A stretch of DNA of 64,000 nt, taken from positions 1 through 64,000 of the forward strand of contig CALKIH010000042.1 of the NCBI GenBank assembly GCA_937995335.1. The letters run 5' to 3'. The notes beneath the pieces were generated by a model. That model was not told the DNA's origin and ran no database searches. It saw only the letters and a program-made list of their open reading frames with translations. Source of the DNA: UBA2357 sp002344625 (GTDB lineage Bacteria; Pseudomonadota; Gammaproteobacteria; Burkholderiales; Rhodocyclaceae). A program made the translations under genes and the position numbers. Positions within the stretch are counted from its first letter, which is position 1. The number at the start of each line of letters is the position of its first letter. Of the stretch, positions 20,180 to 29,195 are shown one piece after another.

Positions 20180-21694
20180 CTAGGGCGGCGCAAGGCGCTT
20201 TTCCGGCGCCGCTTCGGGCTTCGAAGCCAGGATTTCGGCCAGGGCGTCGGTATCGCGCTCAAAGCTCGCATGGTTGATCGTCACCGCGTTGAGCCCGGCG
20301 AGTGCGCGCAGGGGCTCGGGTAGCGCGTCGCGCGCAGGCATGCCGGCACCGCCCACCAGCACCGGGATCATGCGCTTGTGCAGGGCCAGTCCCATTTCGA
20401 TCTCGCGTCTCACGAAGTCATCGGGCAGATCCAGGCGGCGCTGGCCGGCCGTGCTGGCGGCGCTGATCCAGCCTGGCGCGATGATCACCAGCACGCTCTC
20501 CGCATCGCGCATCCGCGCCGCCAGCACCTGTTCGAAATGGCTGCCCGGCGGGATCTTCTCGACGTCGATGAAAACGGCTTCTGCGCCGAGATTCTCGATC
20601 AGGCGGTCATAGAGGCGTCCGCTATGTCCGGCGCTGTCATCGCGCCGATAGCTGATGAAGACCCGGTAGCGGGCCTTGCGGCGCAGGCTCAGCGCGGCGA
20701 GCACCAGCCAGCCGGCCAGGCTGGCGTCGATCAGGGTCAGCAGGGTGGCGATGGCCGGGTTCGCGGTCAGGCGCGCATACAAGGTCGCATTCGCCGAGTG
20801 CTCATCGCGCCACACCCAGGCGCTGCCGTTGAGCCTTGCCTCCATCCGGGTCGAGCCGAGTTCAAGTGCGTCGATGGTCAGTGGCGTATCGCCGGGGCAG
20901 TGGCCCGCCGCTAGCGGGCCGGTCCCTTGCCACAGCAATCGGTCTGACGAGGCGCCGCAGACGAATGCCGAAAGGTGTCCATCCGCTTCCCGCACGGCAA
21001 TCGAGCGAACGGGCAGGCCGGTCTGCGCCGAGGTGCCGGCAAGGATGAGACGAAGGGTTTCGCGACCCGGTGACAGCGGCACCACCGTGCGCACCCGCGC
21101 GTGCGCGGGCACGTCGAGCACCAGGGGCAAGCCCCCCTGCAGTTCGAGCGCCTGATCGCCGAGCCGCAGGGATTTGCGCGCACCGGGCGTGTCGTCGATG
21201 AACGAAGTACCGACGGTGACCTTCAGCGGGGCGTCCGCATCGAATTCGAGCTGCGCGACATCGCGGGTCGGGGCCGGGTCCATGTGCAGGCGCAGCGTGA
21301 GCGGTTGGTCGGATGCCTCGCCATGCGTGACCGTCAATATCGAGTCGCCCGCCACGCCAGCATTGGTGATCCATGAGATCGGACCGGCATCCGCCGGTAC
21401 GGCGAAACCCAGTTGCCGGAACAGTATCGCGGTGACCGGCGCGAGTTTGGCGCGTTCGAAGCGCATGTCGATACCGCCGCCGGTTTGATGGTGGAGCAAG
21501 GTGTCTTCGGGCCGCAGCCCGGACAGCGTCATGGTTTCCCGGGTCGAACTCGCGATGGCGGTCGCGATCGGCTGTGCGATCGGCACATTCATCAACCACA
21601 ACTGCAGGCTCGCCGCGACAATGAATACGCCGAGCGCGGTCAGCCGGTGCTCTGCGGCGCGGCGCAGCAGTCGCGGAAGCGGGCTTGGCAGCAT
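20180..21694 (-). CDS. Membrane-anchored TIR-domain protein with periplasmic sensor
   Basis: A 504-residue protein: helix 1 at about 19-38, a roughly 275-residue extracytoplasmic beta-rich region, helix 2 at about 314-337, then a cytoplasmic TIR domain at 343-480. TIR signatures are RVFISYRRDDSAGHSGRLYD, VFIDVEKIPPG and DFVRREIEMG; E431 in the last aligns with the catalytic Glu of NAD-cleaving TIR domains. Basic residues after helix 2 (RRKARYR) support a cytoplasmic TIR. It lies 15 nt after the lipoprotein gene, so the two form an operon. The periplasmic part matched no family I know. Possible roles are stress signalling or antiphage NADase; neither is proven. Confidence 0.8.
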   Translation of the reverse strand: MLPSPLPRLLRRAAEHRLTALGVFIVAASLQLWLMNVPIAQPIATAIASSTRETMTLSGLRPEDTLLHHQTGGGIDMRFERAKLAPVTAILFRQLGFAVPADAGPISWITNAGVAGDSILTVTHGEASDQPLTLRLHMDPAPTRDVAQLEFDADAPLKVTVGTSFIDDTPGARKSLRLGDQALELQGGLPLVLDVPAHARVRTVVPLSPGRETLRLILAGTSAQTGLPVRSIAVREADGHLSAFVCGASSDRLLWQGTGPLAAGHCPGDTPLTIDALELGSTRMEARLNGSAWVWRDEHSANATLYARLTANPAIATLLTLIDASLAGWLVLAALSLRRKARYRVFISYRRDDSAGHSGRLYDRLIENLGAEAVFIDVEKIPPGSHFEQVLAARMRDAESVLVIIAPGWISAASTAGQRRLDLPDDFVRREIEMGLALHKRMIPVLVGGAGMPARDALPEPLRALAGLNAVTINHASFERDTDALAEILASKPEAAPEKRLAPP

Positions 21695-21709
21695 CGTGAT
21701 CTCAGCCGC

Positions 21710-22747
21710 TCATGGCGTGACCCGAACGGTCTGCTCCGACCAGGCCGTCACCCAGTCGGCCTCGTTGCGCGATGACATCCAGGCGCGCACCTGGATGATG
21801 TGGTTGCCGATCGAGGCCTTGTTGCCGGCGTCGGTGCCGTCCCAGAGCCGCTCCGGCGCCCGGCCGAACAGCGTGCCGCGGCTGATGCCGCCGGCGAAGC
21901 CGAATTCGCGCGCCAGACCGACCTTGATCTGCCCATCCGCGCCGTCGATCCTGAGCACGCCGACCGCAAAGTGGTTGAAGTCCGACTTCGAAAGAAAGCT
22001 GTAGCGCGCCTGTTGCCGCGCCGAGCGCTGAATGACGGGCGGGCGGAAGTCGACCTGCTGTATCGCCACCGAACCGACTGCGCGTGGGCCGGCGCCGAGC
22101 CCATGGATGCGCGCACGCCCCGGGCCGCGTTCGCCCGGTTTGTTGCGCATCGAGCGCACCAGCATCACCGCGGGGCGGCTCGAATCGCCAATGCTGGCGG
22201 GTAGCTTGAACATCATCAAACGCCGGCCGGGGTTGTTGGCGAGTTCGAAAACGACTGGTTTGGACTGGCCTTGGACATGCAGTTCGATGGTCGTAATGCT
22301 CTGCCCATCCGGGCTGTAATCGACCACCATGGGCCAGCCGCCCTGGACCAGGCACCGGATCGGCATGCAACTGTCGCTGTAGCGCGCGTCGAAGCCGGGG
22401 CCTTCGGCCAGCCACTCGGGGACCAGGTCGGCGGCGGGGCCACGCTGGCCCAGCAAGGTGCCGAGATCGATTCCAAAGCCCACGCCGCGACTCGGCGTGT
22501 CGCCGCGCCTGCCGGGGTAGTCGCTGTCGCTGCGGGCGTTGTATTCGGTATCACGTGGGCGCGCCGGTCCGCCGCCGAACAGGCCGCCGAAAACGAGATC
22601 GCCCGGGGGAGCTGCCTGATCGTCCCAGGGCAGGCTGCGCAAGCGGCAGTCCTCGCCCAGCTCGAGCGCCGGTTTGGTGGGGCTCGCGCATGCGCCAAGT
22701 GCGCCCAGAATCACCATGAACCGAACTACGCGGGTTGCAGTGCGCAT
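21710..22747 (-). CDS. Hypothetical lipoprotein paired with the TIR protein
   Basis: A 345-residue protein with a type II signal peptide: basic start, hydrophobic core and lipobox LGAC with Cys20. The mature part has a Gly-rich region around 55-65 (FGGLFGGGPARP) and several Cys (CRLRSLPW, SDSCMPIRC). I recognise no domain. It is the first gene of a two-gene unit with the TIR protein and could be its periplasmic sensor or ligand-binding partner; this is inference from position. Confidence 0.72.
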   Translation of the reverse strand: MRTATRVVRFMVILGALGACASPTKPALELGEDCRLRSLPWDDQAAPPGDLVFGGLFGGGPARPRDTEYNARSDSDYPGRRGDTPSRGVGFGIDLGTLLGQRGPAADLVPEWLAEGPGFDARYSDSCMPIRCLVQGGWPMVVDYSPDGQSITTIELHVQGQSKPVVFELANNPGRRLMMFKLPASIGDSSRPAVMLVRSMRNKPGERGPGRARIHGLGAGPRAVGSVAIQQVDFRPPVIQRSARQQARYSFLSKSDFNHFAVGVLRIDGADGQIKVGLAREFGFAGGISRGTLFGRAPERLWDGTDAGNKASIGNHIIQVRAWMSSRNEADWVTAWSEQTVRVTP

Positions 22748-23087
22748 GTTGTGTCCTCACGACCAGGCTCATGGCTGTACGCGGACGAACCCGCCCAGGC
22801 GACCAGGGTCTGTACGGATCGGATCCGGGGTCGCCAAGGGGCCGAAACACAAGGCGGCAATTGCAGTATAGGAGGCAGGGCGCGTTCGACAACGACGCAT
22901 TTGCGATGTGCGGTGGCGTATCGCTGGAGCGGCAATCCGTACGTCGGCCGGGGTCGTACGCCCCTGCAGATCATGAGGAATCGCACGGCGCGGGACAGTT
23001 TTGTGCAAACAGACATGAATCCGGTTGTTAGAATCCATTTGCAAGTAAATGTTACGTATCGTCCTTACACTACATAGGAGCAGGCAA
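22748..23087. other. Intergenic region without a gene
   Basis: A 340-bp divergent gap between two lipoprotein genes. It must hold both promoters, but I see no convincing -35/-10 pair. A TAGGAG ribosome site for the rightward gene is at 23075-23080. No RNA gene or repeat was seen. Confidence 0.5.
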
Positions 23088-23996
23088 ATGGCAGATTCGA
23101 GGTTCAGACTTTCCATCCTGGCGTTCGCGCTACTGGGTACCTTGACCGCGTGCGGGGGCAGTTCGTCGAGCAGTTCGGCCAATCCGGAAGAAGGTGGCCC
23201 GGCTCCGGTTGAACCCGTGCCCCCTGTGGACCCCGTTGCCCCTGTGGACCCGGTTGCCCCGGTTGCCCCGGTGGACCCAGTGGAGCCAGAGCCCGCGGAA
23301 CCGGGCCCGGGCGGTGGCGCGACGCCTGGAACCGGCGCTGCGGCCGATTGCTTGAACGGTTCGCTCTACGACGCCACTGCCACGGTGAGCCTCGAATACA
23401 CCATCATCGGTCCTTTGAGCGGCACATCGAAGTCCGACTATACGATCACACCGTCTGCCATTTTCGAAGGGCAAGCGTCGAGCAAGGCGCAGGGTACGGT
23501 AACCACGACGTATACCGGCCAGGCGCCGATCGTGACCAATGTCCAGAACTTCTTCCAGATGGACGGGCTTGCGGTGAACGATCTCGGGAATATTACCGAA
23601 ACGTCGTCGCTCGGCTCGGTCTATACCACGCGCACTGTCAACGATCCCGCTTATCGCGACTTGAAGTTCACCCTTGCCGCGGGTGCGAGCGACGAGCAGA
23701 CGATTGGCCGGGTGACCACGGTCAGCGGCGGCATCGTGCCGGAGACCACCGTGCGTACCACCGAAACCAGGCGCGTCACCTACGCCGGGCGTGAGACCGT
23801 GACGGTGCCTGCCGGTACTTTCGAGACCTGCCGTTTCGACTTCACGGTGGCGATCGGGGCCGAAAGCGACACGGCCACGGACTGGGTTGCGGTCGGCAAA
23901 GGCCTGAGCGTCAAATCGGTGGCACGCGACACCGATACGGCAACCGAGACCACGTTGGAACTCACCAGCGGGCGCATCAACGGCGCTCCGATCTAG
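23088..23996 (+). CDS. Proline-rich lipoprotein of unknown function
   Basis: A 302-residue protein with lipobox LTAC, a Ser-rich tether, then a Pro/Val linker of repeated PVDPVA units (about residues 40-70) and a roughly 210-residue Thr-rich beta domain with two Cys (ADCLNGS, FETCRFDF). The start at 23088 follows TAGGAG. The linker probably spans the periplasm or surface layer. No enzyme motif was recognised. Confidence 0.8.
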   Translation: MADSRFRLSILAFALLGTLTACGGSSSSSSANPEEGGPAPVEPVPPVDPVAPVDPVAPVAPVDPVEPEPAEPGPGGGATPGTGAAADCLNGSLYDATATVSLEYTIIGPLSGTSKSDYTITPSAIFEGQASSKAQGTVTTTYTGQAPIVTNVQNFFQMDGLAVNDLGNITETSSLGSVYTTRTVNDPAYRDLKFTLAAGASDEQTIGRVTTVSGGIVPETTVRTTETRRVTYAGRETVTVPAGTFETCRFDFTVAIGAESDTATDWVAVGKGLSVKSVARDTDTATETTLELTSGRINGAPI

Positions 23997-24004
23997 ACGG
24001 AATA

Positions 24005-24028
24005 CCCCGGCCGCTTGCCCGGCCGGGG
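24005..24028 (+). terminator. Hairpin after the Pro-rich lipoprotein gene
   Basis: A 9-bp GC-rich stem (CCCCGGCCG/CGGCCGGGG) with a 6-nt loop begins 8 nt after the stop. No real T tract follows. A second hairpin is directly behind it. Confidence 0.6.
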
Positions 24029-24029
24029 T

Positions 24030-24065
24030 GTTGAAACCGTTGGACCCTTCGACAGCGGTTTCAAC
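24030..24065 (+). terminator. Second tandem hairpin
   Basis: GTTGAAACCG (24030-24039) pairs with CGGTTTCAAC (24056-24065). Together with the preceding stem it forms a double hairpin separating the lipoprotein gene from the ATPase gene. The remaining bases up to 24327 hold nothing I recognise. Confidence 0.45.
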
Positions 24066-24327
24066 GCGGTACCCCGGTTCGGCTTTGCGCACCCGATCGG
24101 GGGTCGATCCGCCGCATTTTCCGCAACACGCCATCCGGCGACGAAACCTCGAACCCGCCTTCGTGTCCATGCTTATGTGTTGATCATCCGTCATGCGGAT
24201 GTCGCGGGGGACGCCCAAGATGTCGAAGGAGCGGCCGGCGTGGCACGGACGCATGGCAGGCGATGGTTTTCACTCATTCCGTGATTCGACGTCTTTACGT
24301 CGCCAAGGCACAGAGCAGGCCGGATCA

Positions 24328-27069
24328 ATGACACAGCATCCCACCGCCGACTCCCCGGAAACCCCGCAACCCATCCACTGGCATACGCTGTCGCAGGCAC
24401 AGCTCGAACAAATGTTGCAGACAGGCGTGGGAGGCCTGACCGACGCCGAGGCCGATCGGCGCCGCGAACAGTACGGGCCGAACCGGCTGGTCCCGCCGAA
24501 ACGGCGTGGGCTGCTGCTGCGCCTGCTCGCGCAGTTTCACAACATCCTGCTCTACGTGATGATGGGTGCGGCCTTCATCACCGCCATCCTGGGGCATTGG
24601 GTCGATACCGGCGTGCTGCTGATGGCGGTGGTGGTCAATGCCATCATCGGCTTCATTCAGGAAGGCAAGGCGGAGTCGGCGCTCGACGCCATCCGTGCCA
24701 TGCTCTCGCCTCACGCCACGGTGATCCGTGATGGCGCGCGCCGCGAAATCGACGCCGCCGAGCTGGTGCCCGGCGACGTGGTCAATCTTGCCTCCGGAGA
24801 CCGGGTGCCGGCGGATGTGCGGCTGGTCGAGGTCAGGGACTTGCGCGTAGAGGAAGCAGCGCTCACCGGCGAATCGGTGCCGGTGGAAAAGAGCGCCGGC
24901 GCGGTCGGCGCCGAGGCCCCGCTGGGCGACCGCTATGGCATGGCCTATTCCGGCACCCTGGTGGTCTATGGCCAGGGCAGCGGCGTCGTCGTGGCCACCG
25001 GCGGGGCCACCGAACTGGGGCAGATCAACCAGATGCTGGCCGGCATCCAGAGCGTGACGACGCCGCTGCTGCGCCAGATCGACCGCTTCGGCCGCGGGCT
25101 GGCGCTGGTCATCCTGGCCGTGGCGGCGGTCACTTTTGCCTTCGGCACCTTGTGGCACGGCCATTCCGCGGCCGAGATGTTCCTGATGGCGGTCGCGCTC
25201 ACCGCGTCGGCGATCCCGGAAGGGCTGCCGGCGATCATGACCATCACCCTCGCGCTCGGCGTGCAGCGCATGGCGCGGCGCAACGCCATCATCCGCCACC
25301 TGCCGGCGGTCGAGACGCTGGGTTCGGTCACGGTGATCTGTTCGGACAAGACCGGCACGCTGACCCGCAACGAGATGACGGTGCAGCGCGTGGTGTGCAG
25401 CGGCCACGTGTTCGACGTCGGCGGCGTAGGCTACGCGCCGGTGGGCGATTTCAGCGTCGACGGGCGCATCGTCGATCCCGAGCACTACCCCGCGCTGTCG
25501 CTGGCGATCCGGGCCGGCGTGCTGTGCAACGACGCACGCCTGCGCGAGGACGAGGACGGCCTGTGGCGGGTCGAGGGCGATCCCACCGAAGGCGCGCTGC
25601 TGGTGCTCGGCGACAAGGCCGGCTTCACCCGGCATGCGGGCGATGCCACATGGCCGCGGCTCGATGCGATTCCGTTCGAGTCGCAGCACCGTTTCATGGC
25701 GACCTTGCACCGGGATTCCGACGACGAGCCGTGGATCTTCGCGAAAGGCGCGCCGGAGCGCATCCTCGAGATGTGCGCGTTCCAGTTCGACCATGGCGGC
25801 GAAGCCCCCCTCGACCCCGACTATTGGCGCCGCATGGCGACCGATACCGCGGCGCAGGGCCTGCGCGTGCTGGCGCTGGCGTGCCGGCGCGCCGTGCCGG
25901 CCGGCGGGCAACTGGACTTCGCCGACATGGAGGAGGGGCATACGTTGCTCGCGCTGGTCGGCATCATCGACCCGCCGCGCGAGGAGGCCATCCGCGCGGT
26001 CAGCGACTGCCATCATGCCGGCATCCGGGTCAAGATGATCACCGGCGATCATGCCGAGACCGCGCGCGCGATCGGCGCCCAGTTGGCGATCGGCGTCGGC
26101 CGGCCGGCGGTCACCGGCGCCGAGGTGGCGGTGATGGACGACGCCACGCTGCGCAGCGTGGTCATGGAGGTGGACGTGTTCGCCCGCGCCAGCCCGGAGC
26201 ACAAGCTGCGCCTGGTGCAGGCGCTGCAGGACGACGGCCAGGTGGTGGCGATGACCGGCGACGGCGTCAATGACGCGCCGGCCCTGAAGCGTGCCGACGT
26301 CGGCGTCGCGATGGGCCGGAAAGGGGCCGAGGCGGCCAAGGAAGCGGCCGACGTGGTGTTGGCCGACGACAACTTCGCCACCATCGCCACCGCGGTGCGC
26401 GAGGGTCGCGCGGTCTACGACAACCTGAAGAAATTCGTCCTCTTCATGTTGCCCACCAACGGCGGCCAGACCCTGGTGGTGATCGCCGCGATCCTGTTCA
26501 ACCTCACCCTGCCGCTCACCCCGGCCCAGGTGCTGTGGGTGAACATGGTCACGTCGAGTTGCTTGGGGCTGGCGTTGGCCTTCGAGCCCGCCGAGCGCGA
26601 CATCATGCGCCGCCAGCCCCGCCCGCCGGGCGAGGCGCTGCTGTCCGGCTTTTTCGTCTGGCGCGTGGTACTGGTGTCGGTGCTGATGATGACCGGTGCG
26701 CTCGGCCTGTTTTTGTGGGAGCTGTCCCTCGGCACCAGCGTCGAGACGGCGCGCACCATGGCGGTGAATGCGATCGTCGTCAGCGAGATGTTCTACCTGG
26801 TCAACAGCCGCTACGTGTTCGCCCCGGTCGCCAACCGCGAGGGCCTGTTCGGCAACCGCTACGTGCTCGCCGCCATTGCCGCCTGCATTCCGCTGCAGCT
26901 GGCCTACACCCATGCCCCCGCGATGCAGGCCATCTTCGGTTCGGCTCCGCTGACCGCGCTGGAGTGGGTCAAGGTGCTGGGGGCCGGGCTGCTGGTGTTC
27001 TGCGTGGCCGAGCTCGAGAAGCTGGTGATTCGACGCTCTCGTCTGGCGGCGCGTCTGCGCCGTGGGTGA
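24328..27069 (+). CDS. P-type cation-transporting ATPase (P2-type)
   Basis: A 913-residue P2-type ATPase with an N-terminal cation-ATPase domain, actuator TGESVP (about 180), M4 motif AIPEGLP (296-301), phosphorylated Asp340 in DKTGTLT, and hinge MTGDGVNDAPAL. The M4 PEGLP is as in Ca2+ pumps, but M6 reads NMVTSSCLGLALAFEP without the Asp of SERCA (TDGLPA), as in actinobacterial CtpF-like pumps. The ion (Ca2+, Mn2+ or Na+) cannot be named. The start at 24328 excludes 45 atypical residues. Confidence 0.9.
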   Translation: MTQHPTADSPETPQPIHWHTLSQAQLEQMLQTGVGGLTDAEADRRREQYGPNRLVPPKRRGLLLRLLAQFHNILLYVMMGAAFITAILGHWVDTGVLLMAVVVNAIIGFIQEGKAESALDAIRAMLSPHATVIRDGARREIDAAELVPGDVVNLASGDRVPADVRLVEVRDLRVEEAALTGESVPVEKSAGAVGAEAPLGDRYGMAYSGTLVVYGQGSGVVVATGGATELGQINQMLAGIQSVTTPLLRQIDRFGRGLALVILAVAAVTFAFGTLWHGHSAAEMFLMAVALTASAIPEGLPAIMTITLALGVQRMARRNAIIRHLPAVETLGSVTVICSDKTGTLTRNEMTVQRVVCSGHVFDVGGVGYAPVGDFSVDGRIVDPEHYPALSLAIRAGVLCNDARLREDEDGLWRVEGDPTEGALLVLGDKAGFTRHAGDATWPRLDAIPFESQHRFMATLHRDSDDEPWIFAKGAPERILEMCAFQFDHGGEAPLDPDYWRRMATDTAAQGLRVLALACRRAVPAGGQLDFADMEEGHTLLALVGIIDPPREEAIRAVSDCHHAGIRVKMITGDHAETARAIGAQLAIGVGRPAVTGAEVAVMDDATLRSVVMEVDVFARASPEHKLRLVQALQDDGQVVAMTGDGVNDAPALKRADVGVAMGRKGAEAAKEAADVVLADDNFATIATAVREGRAVYDNLKKFVLFMLPTNGGQTLVVIAAILFNLTLPLTPAQVLWVNMVTSSCLGLALAFEPAERDIMRRQPRPPGEALLSGFFVWRVVLVSVLMMTGALGLFLWELSLGTSVETARTMAVNAIVVSEMFYLVNSRYVFAPVANREGLFGNRYVLAAIAACIPLQLAYTHAPAMQAIFGSAPLTALEWVKVLGAGLLVFCVAELEKLVIRRSRLAARLRRG

Positions 27070-27080
27070 GAGCGCGGCGA

Positions 27081-27132
27081 CTCGATTACGCTCGGGCCCG
27101 GTGGGCCGGTAGCGGGCAAGCGGGTAATCGAG
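27081..27132. terminator. Inverted repeat between convergent genes
   Basis: CTCGATTAC (27081-27089) and GTAATCGAG (27124-27132) pair around an inner GGGCCCGGTGGGCC stem. It lies between the ATPase and the convergent hxlR gene and probably ends both transcripts. Confidence 0.45.
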
Positions 27133-27138
27133 CCAGGT

Positions 27139-27513
27139 TCAATCGCCGCTTTGCCGCAGCGAAGTGGGGGCGAGGGCGCCGGTAGCGGAGTCTTGCCGGG
27201 CGCTTTCGTGCTCCAGCGCTTCGATCTGCTGCAGCACGGAAAAAAGCTTCCTGCCGAATTCCGTGAACGTGTATTCCACATGTGGCGGAATCTCGGGGAA
27301 GGTCGTTTTTCCGAGCACGCCATGGGTAACCAGCTTCTGCAGACGTTCATTCAAGACCTTGGTCGATAGACCGGGAATTGCACGTTCGAGCTGCCCGGGC
27401 CGGGTCGTGCCGGTGTCGATGGCCCGCACGATGCTCCACGACCACTTGCATCCCAGCACATCCTCAAGCAACGCCGCGACACGGGGGGGCGGGCGTTCAC
27501 CGGCGGTCGTCAT
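27139..27513 (-). CDS. HxlR-family transcriptional regulator
   Basis: A 124-residue winged-helix regulator: LEDVLGCKWSWSIVRAI at the start, recognition helix LSTKVLNERLQKLVTHGVL, wing VEYTFTEFGRKL. The Cys in LGCKW is notable because several HxlR/DUF24 proteins sense oxidants or electrophiles through an N-terminal Cys. The ATG at 27513 was chosen over a GTG two codons upstream. It is divergent from a thioredoxin-like gene, its probable target. Confidence 0.88.
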   Translation of the reverse strand: MTTAGERPPPRVAALLEDVLGCKWSWSIVRAIDTGTTRPGQLERAIPGLSTKVLNERLQKLVTHGVLGKTTFPEIPPHVEYTFTEFGRKLFSVLQQIEALEHESARQDSATGALAPTSLRQSGD

Positions 27514-27528
27514 GGGCACCGTTTGGTG

Positions 27529-27549
27529 GGTAGGGAACCATTTTGTACC
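27529..27549. promoter_or_regulatory. Candidate HxlR operator
   Basis: GGTA and TACC half-sites lie 13 bp apart in the 108-bp divergent gap between hxlR and the thioredoxin-like gene. GTAC-type half-sites are usual for HxlR regulators. The spacing is not diagnostic, so this is a weak candidate. Confidence 0.3.
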
Positions 27550-27621
27550 TTCTTTTCAGATGATTGCAGATGTGAAGAATAGTGGCTGTGACGCTGGGTC
27601 ACAACCCCGAGGAGTTTCATC

Positions 27622-27858
27622 ATGACCAAGCAGGCTGTTTTCTATCACGCGGGCTGCCCGGTGTGCGTCGAAGCCGAGCAAAATGTCGCCCTGGCGCTCG
27701 ACCGCGCACGCTACGACCTTGAAATCGTGCATCTGGGCCAGCAGAAAGGCCGGATCAAGGACGCTGAAACCGCTGGTGTGAAGTCGGTACCGGCGCTCGT
27801 CCTCGATGGCCTGCCGTTTCACATCAACTTCGGCGCCGGGTTGGACGCGCTCAAGTAG
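27622..27858 (+). CDS. Small thioredoxin-like protein (CPVC)
   Basis: A 78-residue thioredoxin/glutaredoxin-fold protein with redox motif CPVC at residues 12-15 (FYHAGCPVCVEAEQN) and the cis-Pro segment VKSVPALVLDG. A GAGGAG ribosome site lies about 11 nt upstream. It is divergent from an HxlR regulator carrying a candidate redox Cys. Its protein partner is unknown. Confidence 0.82.
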   Translation: MTKQAVFYHAGCPVCVEAEQNVALALDRARYDLEIVHLGQQKGRIKDAETAGVKSVPALVLDGLPFHINFGAGLDALK

Positions 27859-27880
27859 GCCGGCGGTTTGTCCTGATGCG

Positions 27881-27911
27881 CGGCTCCACGCGCCGTCGAC
27901 GCGTGGAGCCG
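27881..27911. terminator. Hairpin between convergent genes
   Basis: A perfect 12-bp stem (CGGCTCCACGCG with its complement) and a 7-nt loop lie 22 bp after the thioredoxin-like gene and 96 bp from the convergent NTF2-like gene. It probably works in both directions. Confidence 0.55.
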
Positions 27912-28007
27912 GCCGGTCGGACCACGTTCGGTTACGGCGCTACGCCTTGTAGTGCCGCCGGGTTGTCATGATGTTCCGCCGATCGCGCCGCGCGATCGCG
28001 ACGGTCC

Positions 28008-28484
28008 TCATTGATTGGCCGGTCGTGGCCGCGCCGACGAATGGTGATGCACGATGCGCCAGTCGTTCCCGTCTTTAACCAGCACGAAGCTGTACCGGGC
28101 CGGGGCTGAAAAGGCCTGGCCATCGGGCCGCACGCCCGAGAATTCGTAGAGTCCGGCGATCACCGCATGATCGGCGGACAAGGCGTTGACGGTGCCGGCG
28201 TCGAGCAGCTTGACCTGGGTGCGCGCACGGGCCGCCTGCGCGAAATACGCATGCAGTGCCTCGGTACCGGCGGCGAGGTCGGGCGCCATCGTGCCGTACA
28301 CCGTGGCATCCGCGGTATATGTCGCCGCGATCTGCTCGGCATTGCCGGTGTTGAAGGCCTGCACCCAGCGTCCGACCGTTGCTTTGACATCCTCCTCGGG
28401 CGAGGCAAGTGCCAGACTCGATGCGCCAACGACGCAGACGGTCGCCAGTCCGCCCAGCATCCTGCGTGTCATGCTGGATCGCAT
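28008..28484 (-). CDS. Exported SnoaL/NTF2-like protein
   Basis: A 158-residue protein with a signal peptide (MRSSMTRRMLGG to about ALA-SPE) followed by an NTF2-like cone fold: VGRWVQAFNTGNAEQIAATY, DATVYGTMAP, and the C-terminal DWRIVHHHSSARP typical of SgcJ/EcaC-type proteins. ATG 28484 has GGAA 8 nt upstream; an upstream ATG at 28538 lengthens the leader unnaturally. The ligand or reaction is unknown. Confidence 0.8.
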   Translation of the reverse strand: MRSSMTRRMLGGLATVCVVGASSLALASPEEDVKATVGRWVQAFNTGNAEQIAATYTADATVYGTMAPDLAAGTEALHAYFAQAARARTQVKLLDAGTVNALSADHAVIAGLYEFSGVRPDGQAFSAPARYSFVLVKDGNDWRIVHHHSSARPRPANQ

Positions 28485-28732
28485 CGTGGTTCCAGCAGTG
28501 AGCCTCGATTGCCGGGGTATCGTGCAAGTGGTCGACATGGCATGGTCTTCTTACCAATAGGGTTGATTGGCCCGTTGCCGCACCGCCAACCGATCGGGAA
28601 AAGCCTGGGATGGCCCGATTATGGGTCGGCAGTCCGGCCGGTAAGGTTTATTCTAGAACCAGAATCGAAGGGCCGGATGTCGCGTCGAAGCGCCGGGCGA
28701 GCCAGCCTGTCGAGCCCAGAACGGCTGGAGGA

Positions 28733-29089
28733 ATGACAGTGCCTCAGAATCGAATACCGCAGATGAAGTTCTCAAGCGTTTATCCCATGTACGTCCAGAA
28801 GGTCGAACGCAAGAACCGGACACAACAAGAAGTTGACCAGATCATCTGCTGGCTGACCGGTTACAGCCACGAGGAACTGCAACGCCAGATCGAACTTGAA
28901 AACGATTTCGAGGCCTTTTTTGCCAACGCGCCATCGCTCAATCCGAATGCTGCGCTCATCAGAGGGGTCGTGTGCGGCGTGCGCGTCGAGGAAGTCGAAG
29001 ATCCCCTGGTGCGGAAAGTCCGTTACCTGGACAAACTCATCGATGAACTTGCGAAGGGAAAGGCACTGGAAAAGATTCTGCGGCAGTAG
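28733..29089 (+). CDS. DUF2200 family protein
   Basis: A 118-residue member of the DUF2200/COG4898 family: MKFSSVYPMYVQKVERK, EVDQIICWLTGY, IRGVVCGVRVEEVEDPLVR and RYLDKLIDELAKGKALEKI are all conserved blocks. Its function is unknown. The start at 28733 follows GGAGGA; upstream in-frame codons are not conserved-looking. Confidence 0.88.
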   Translation: MTVPQNRIPQMKFSSVYPMYVQKVERKNRTQQEVDQIICWLTGYSHEELQRQIELENDFEAFFANAPSLNPNAALIRGVVCGVRVEEVEDPLVRKVRYLDKLIDELAKGKALEKILRQ

Positions 29090-29195
29090 CCCACGCGCCT
29101 TTCGGAGCGCGATGTAGGCGTTGTCGAGCCGACGCCGCTTCGCGGCGTGGCCCGAACAAGGCAATCCGGACGCGCGTGGCGCGGGCTGCAATGCG

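Noticed and set aside
23205..23300. Short repeats in the lipoprotein gene as CRISPR-like array
   Set aside because: They are in-frame PVDPVA codon repeats of a coding linker with no spacers.
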